DNA of 19,279 bases from positions 1 to 19,279 of the forward strand of contig JBBINX010000040.1 of assembly GCA_037443685.1 (NCBI GenBank), written 5' to 3'. The notes below the pieces were generated by a model, which saw only the letters and a program-made list of their open reading frames with translations, did not search any database and was not told the DNA's origin. Below, in pieces: positions 15,629 through 19,279 of the stretch; within the stretch, counting starts at the first letter, position 1; each line of letters begins with the position of its first letter. The translations under genes and the position numbers were made by a program. Source of the stretch: JAHJRJ01 sp037443685. GTDB taxonomy: Bacteria; Bacteroidota; Ignavibacteria; UBA10030; BY39.

Positions 15629-18600
15629 ATGAAGATTAGTAAATTTTATAAAATATTTTCAGTGTTATGCATGTTTACGTACATTGCTTATTCGCAGGAC
15701 GAACCGCACCATCCGGAACTTGTTTGGCGGACAATCGAGACGGAGCATTTTTTCGTTCATTATCACGAAGGGGCTGAGCGTACAGCACAACTCACTGCCA
15801 AAATTGCAGAGGAAATTTACGGACCTATTACCTCACTTTACAACCACGAGCCCGATCAAAAAGTGTCGTGGATAATAAAAGACCACGACGACCATGCAAA
15901 TGGAGCCGCTTATTTTTATAACAATATGGTTGAAATTTGGGCAACTTCGATGGATTATGATTTGCGCGGAACTCATAACTGGCTACGGAATGTGATAACC
16001 CACGAGTTCACACATATTATTCAAATTCAAACTTCTATGAAATTTGGAAGGCGAATTCCCGCCTTTTACCTGCAATGGCTGGGATATGAAGCCGAGCGGC
16101 GTCCCGATGTTCTGTATGGTTATCCGAATGTTATCGCCTCGTACCCGATTTCCGGATTTGTTATACCGGCTTGGTTTGCCGAAGGTGTAGCTCAGTTCAA
16201 CAGAGGCGAGCTGAATTATGATTTCTGGGACTCGCATCGCGATATGATCTTGCGGATGTATGCTCTCGATGGAAATATGTTAACCTGGAACGAGATGGCG
16301 GTCTTCGGAAAAACAAGTTTAGGAAACGAATCGTCGTATAATGCCGGCTTTGCTTTTACAAATTACATTGCTAACAAATACGGTAGCGAAAAACTTGTAG
16401 CTATCTCACGAAATCTTTCTTCACTCACCGAATACAGCATCGATGGTGCAATTAAACGAGCAATTGGAATTGACGGAAAAGATTTATACAATCAATGGCA
16501 AACTGATTTAAAACGCGATTACACACGCCGCACCGAAGACATCAAGCAAAATCTTATCGATGGTGAGATAATTGCAAAAGTTGGTTTTGCAAATTTTTAT
16601 CCGACATTTTCACCTGATGGAAAAAAAATAGCTTATGTTTCGAATAAAGAAGCCGACTACTTCGCACTTTCGTCATTGTATCTTTACGACATTGAAACAA
16701 AGAAAGAAGAAAAGTTAAAAAGCGGAGTGCGGGCTAGCTTGAGTTGGTCGCGCGATGGAAAGAATATTTTTTATGCAAAAAACACGAGCGACAATAAACA
16801 CTGGTCGAGTGTTTATGATATTTATGTTTACAACATAGAAAAGGAAAAGGAGACCCGAATTACATTCGGAAAACGAGCAAACTCGCCGGCTATTTCACCC
16901 GACGGGAAAACAATCGCTTTTGTTGTGAATAGAGACGGAACAACGAATCTGTTTACAGCCCATTATAACGACTCACTTCATACAATAGGGGAGTTTACCC
17001 AGTTAACTCAATTTGCGAATGGCGAACAAGTTTACAATCCCAAATGGTCGCCCGACGGCTTGCAAATCGTTTTCGATTATTCAATCTCAGACGGGCGCGA
17101 TATTGCTATAATTCCAGCAAAAGGAGGAGAGATCCGATATTTAACTAATGGCACAAAAGATTCGCGGAACGCTATATTTTCATCCGATGGAAAGAAAATT
17201 ATTTACTCATCCGACGAAAGTGGAATCTTCAATATTTATCGGTACGATTTGTTAATCGGCACAAAAGAACAATTAACGAATGTTCTCGGTGGTGCTTTTA
17301 TGCCAAGCATAAATAATAATAATGATATTGCGTTTGCTTCTTATACATCTACTGGATATAAAATTTCGGTCATCCAAAATACTAAACCACTGCCATCAGA
17401 AAATATTTTATATGTTAAGGACTCGGACGTCTTTCGTGAATATTCTTCTCCGGTAGCTTCAACCGAAGTTAATATTCAATTTGATTGGAAAAAATTAAAT
17501 ACTTACGATGACACACAATACACCGAATATCCAACCAGATCATACAAGGATATATTTACAAGTATGATGATAGTACCGTTTTTGCGGGTTGATAATTACA
17601 ATCCCAAAAATAAGGGAATAGATATAATAAAACCTGGACTGTATGCGTTCTCGACAGACGTATTGAACAAAGTTGGCGTTTTTGCCGGTGCGGCTATAAA
17701 CAGGAAATTAGAGCGTGATCTGTTTTTTATATTTGACTATCGTGGAAAATTACCGGGGCTGTTTCAACTTGGCATCGAACCCACTGCAAGCATCGAGGTT
17801 TACAACATCACACGCAAAGCATCGGGTAAAATAAACCTTCCCGAAGATACCTTGGGCGTTGGTGTTAATTATAATTTGCTCCAAGCTGACATTGCATTAA
17901 AACAAAAAATATTTGAAGAAAATATAGATTGGGAATTGCGATTCGCTCACAGCCGTTACAGCGCCGGTATCGATAATTTTATTTTGCACATTAACGATTC
18001 CCCCGCTCTTATCTCCGGCTCAAACGAACTTTACCTCGTTGGCAACGACTTAAGTTCTACAATTACATTATCGGGTATCAAACCTTCAACTACCAGCGAA
18101 ATAAATCCAACGGGAAGAAAAATTCGGCTCCGCTACGACTACGAATTTAACAAGTTCAATTCAACAGGCGAATACGAAGTTAAAGATGGAATGCTTCTTC
18201 CCAAATATGAATGGTTTAAGTTTCACAAAGTGGAACTGAACTGGCGCGAACATCTTAAACTACCTCTTTGGAAACATACACTATCGGTACAGGTGCGAGG
18301 CGGTTCAATTCTTGGTCCATCCGTCGATAACTTTTTCGATTTCTACATCGGTGGATTGAATGGTATGAAGGGCTATCCGTTTTATTCGCTTGGTGGCAAT
18401 GAATACTTCCATACAAACCTTACTTACCGCTTCCCGATTGTAGAAAAAATAGATTTACGAATTTTCCATTTTTACTTCGATAAACTTTACGGTGCTTTTT
18501 ACGGCGACGTAGGAAATGCTTGGACGGGCGGAGGTATGAAAGAAATGAAATTCAAACGAGATGTAGGATGTGAATTGCGGTTGGAATCGTTCTCGTGGTA

Positions 18601-18745
18601 TTCTTTTCCGACAAGAATATTCTTCAACGCTTCGTATGGGCTTGATAAATTCGACAGGTTGGTGCGCGACGGTAAAGAAATTGTAACATACGGAAAAGAA
18701 TGGCGGATTTATTTCGGTGTTCTATTCGGGTTTGATCTCGATTAG
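15629..18745 (+). CDS. HEFTH metallopeptidase + TolB-like propeller + outer-membrane barrel fusion
   Basis: The 1038-residue protein has a signal peptide (cleavage near YSQ, 22). A gluzincin-type (peptidase MA-like) domain follows at about 30-310, with zinc motif HEFTH (125-129) and a downstream WFAEG whose Glu185 fits the third ligand; the catalytic residues are intact. From about 323 to 590 come six PD40/TolB-type blades with FSPDGKKIAYVS, SWSRDGKNIFYA, ISPDGKTIAFVV, WSPDGLQIVFDY, FSSDGKKIIYSS and a degenerate last one. From about 640 to the end is a beta-barrel of Omp85/surface-antigen character, with GGLNGMKGYPFYSLGG (910-925) in the place of the VRG(F/Y) motif, Lys replacing Arg. The start ATG is three bases after the previous stop. 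Likely an outer-membrane-anchored protease. Confidence 0.82.
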   Translation: MKISKFYKIFSVLCMFTYIAYSQDEPHHPELVWRTIETEHFFVHYHEGAERTAQLTAKIAEEIYGPITSLYNHEPDQKVSWIIKDHDDHANGAAYFYNNMVEIWATSMDYDLRGTHNWLRNVITHEFTHIIQIQTSMKFGRRIPAFYLQWLGYEAERRPDVLYGYPNVIASYPISGFVIPAWFAEGVAQFNRGELNYDFWDSHRDMILRMYALDGNMLTWNEMAVFGKTSLGNESSYNAGFAFTNYIANKYGSEKLVAISRNLSSLTEYSIDGAIKRAIGIDGKDLYNQWQTDLKRDYTRRTEDIKQNLIDGEIIAKVGFANFYPTFSPDGKKIAYVSNKEADYFALSSLYLYDIETKKEEKLKSGVRASLSWSRDGKNIFYAKNTSDNKHWSSVYDIYVYNIEKEKETRITFGKRANSPAISPDGKTIAFVVNRDGTTNLFTAHYNDSLHTIGEFTQLTQFANGEQVYNPKWSPDGLQIVFDYSISDGRDIAIIPAKGGEIRYLTNGTKDSRNAIFSSDGKKIIYSSDESGIFNIYRYDLLIGTKEQLTNVLGGAFMPSINNNNDIAFASYTSTGYKISVIQNTKPLPSENILYVKDSDVFREYSSPVASTEVNIQFDWKKLNTYDDTQYTEYPTRSYKDIFTSMMIVPFLRVDNYNPKNKGIDIIKPGLYAFSTDVLNKVGVFAGAAINRKLERDLFFIFDYRGKLPGLFQLGIEPTASIEVYNITRKASGKINLPEDTLGVGVNYNLLQADIALKQKIFEENIDWELRFAHSRYSAGIDNFILHINDSPALISGSNELYLVGNDLSSTITLSGIKPSTTSEINPTGRKIRLRYDYEFNKFNSTGEYEVKDGMLLPKYEWFKFHKVELNWREHLKLPLWKHTLSVQVRGGSILGPSVDNFFDFYIGGLNGMKGYPFYSLGGNEYFHTNLTYRFPIVEKIDLRIFHFYFDKLYGAFYGDVGNAWTGGGMKEMKFKRDVGCELRLESFSWYSFPTRIFFNASYGLDKFDRLVRDGKEIVTYGKEWRIYFGVLFGFDLD

Positions 18746-18992
18746 AATGAAACTCTGAATAACAAAGCAGAAAACTGACCGGCCCGGGTATGACGATTCT
18801 GAAGTTGTCAAAAAAGTTTCTCGTGAAGGCGTAAAGTAAATTTAAAATTCATATTTTGTTTCGCTTTGCGAACTTGGCATCTCTGCGTGAGACCAATTTG
18901 TTACGTTAAAGTCGTCCCATGCAACGGCAAATAATTGGCTTAAGTTAAGTTCGAGAATAAGAAAAAAATAAATAATAAAAACAGGAAAAAAT
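18746..18992. other. Intergenic region with a degenerate heptad repeat in inverted arrangement
   Basis: No gene and no clear terminator after the barrel protease. Left block, plus orientation: CGTGAAG (18822-18828) and CGTAAAG (18830-18836). Right block, minus orientation: CTTTGCG (18864-18870), CTTGGCA (18873-18879), CTCTGCG (18881-18887), which read on the other strand as CGCAAAG, TGCCAAG and CGCAGAG. The two blocks face each other across an AT-rich spacer. GC content here differs from the surrounding intergenic DNA. TTAAG occurs twice in tandem near 18941-18950. Confidence 0.45.
18822..18887. repeat. Inverted pair of CGCAAAG-type heptad repeats
   Basis: Five near-copies of a CGCRAAG-like heptamer, two in one direction and three in the other, spaced 8-9 bases. 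Similar runs of CGCAAAG-like units occur in intergenic DNA of many environmental bacteria as far as I recall; the origin is uncertain. Copies are degenerate, which suggests an old element. Confidence 0.4.
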
Positions 18993-19279
18993 ATGCGGTT
19001 TACATTTTGTATTTTAACGACAATTTTAATAGTTGCTAACATTGGTTTAAGTTCGGATGAAAAATATTTCACAGGAAATCCAAATATCGATTTATTCACA
19101 GTGAGTTCGATGGCAAGTAAATCTCAACCGACTTTTTCGCAGTCAATAAAAAGCGATATCGTTGGGAATAAGAAATCACCACTGCTTGCAAGTGGGTTAT
19201 CTGCAATAATACCAGGCGCTGGCCAAATTTATAACGGCGATTATATTAAGGGCGGAATGTTTCTCGTTGTAGAAGCTGC
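18993..19279 (+). CDS. DUF5683-like exported or membrane protein (partial, 3' end outside window)
   Basis: An open frame starts at ATG 18993, supported by AGGA six bases upstream, and runs off the window after 95 codons. The N-terminus (MRFTFCILTTILIVANIGLS) is a signal peptide or membrane anchor, followed by a Ser-rich linker. At about 64-95 comes LLASGLSAIIPGAGQIYNGD and YIKGGMFLVVEA, the start of the IPGxGQ(I/F)YNGxYxKG membrane domain characteristic of DUF5683-type proteins of the Bacteroidota/Ignavibacteria. Function unknown. It is 247 bp after the barrel protease and probably has its own promoter. Confidence 0.7.
   Translation, partial: MRFTFCILTTILIVANIGLSSDEKYFTGNPNIDLFTVSSMASKSQPTFSQSIKSDIVGNKKSPLLASGLSAIIPGAGQIYNGDYIKGGMFLVVEA

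Noticed and set aside
18842..19099. 85-codon minus-strand open frame at the right end
   Set aside because: It overlaps the heptad repeat and the well-supported plus-strand start with AGGA at 18983; the plus-strand frame carries the recognisable IPGAGQIYNGDY motif.
1..19279. CRISPR arrays, insertion sequences, tRNA or rRNA genes
   Set aside because: I saw no regularly spaced repeats, transposase-like protein, CCA-ended cloverleaf or rRNA-like stretch on either strand.

Overview
The window reads as chromosomal DNA of a low-GC, Gram-negative bacterium of the Bacteroidota/Chlorobiota/Ignavibacteriota group. The type IX secretion genes porU and porV lie side by side, other proteins carry type IX sorting domains, and there are many lipoproteins and an outer-membrane barrel. 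The promoters I can pick out are sigma70-like (TTGACT or TTGCNT, 17-bp spacer, TATATT or TATAAT) rather than the Bacteroidetes TTTG/TAnnTTTG type. That and the gene content make an Ignavibacteria-like lineage my best guess (inference, moderate confidence).

Left half, minus strand (about 6330 down to 286). In transcription order: a MarR repressor and a secreted YceI protein (one operon ending in a clear intrinsic terminator at 5134-5159), then a compact operon ybaB - recR - two paralogous lipoproteins - ftsX, then dnaA. dnaA is flanked on both sides by AT-rich DNA with DnaA-box-like sequences (96-274 and 1784-2018), a candidate replication origin. No dnaN or ftsE is in the window.

Right half, plus strand (6626 to 19279). 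A probable operon of exported proteins: porU (gingipain-fold sortase), porV (outer-membrane shuttle), a large M6-like protein with a type IX sorting domain that has lost its zinc-binding HExxH motif, a small lipoprotein with a FlgD-like insert, and a three-part protein (HEFTH metallopeptidase + TolB-type propeller + outer-membrane barrel). A separate gene with its own ribosome binding site (DUF5683-like) runs off the right end. PorU and PorV would sort and anchor the M6-like product; the lipoprotein and barrel protease may belong to the same surface machinery.

The most unusual element is the leader of porU (about 6436-6625). It contains an 11-bp perfect stem, an 11-bp alternative helix that shares an arm with that stem, and a terminator-like hairpin with a U-rich tail ending just before the start codon. 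The three helices are mutually exclusive in the way expected of a transcription attenuator or riboswitch. I recognise no known riboswitch class in it.
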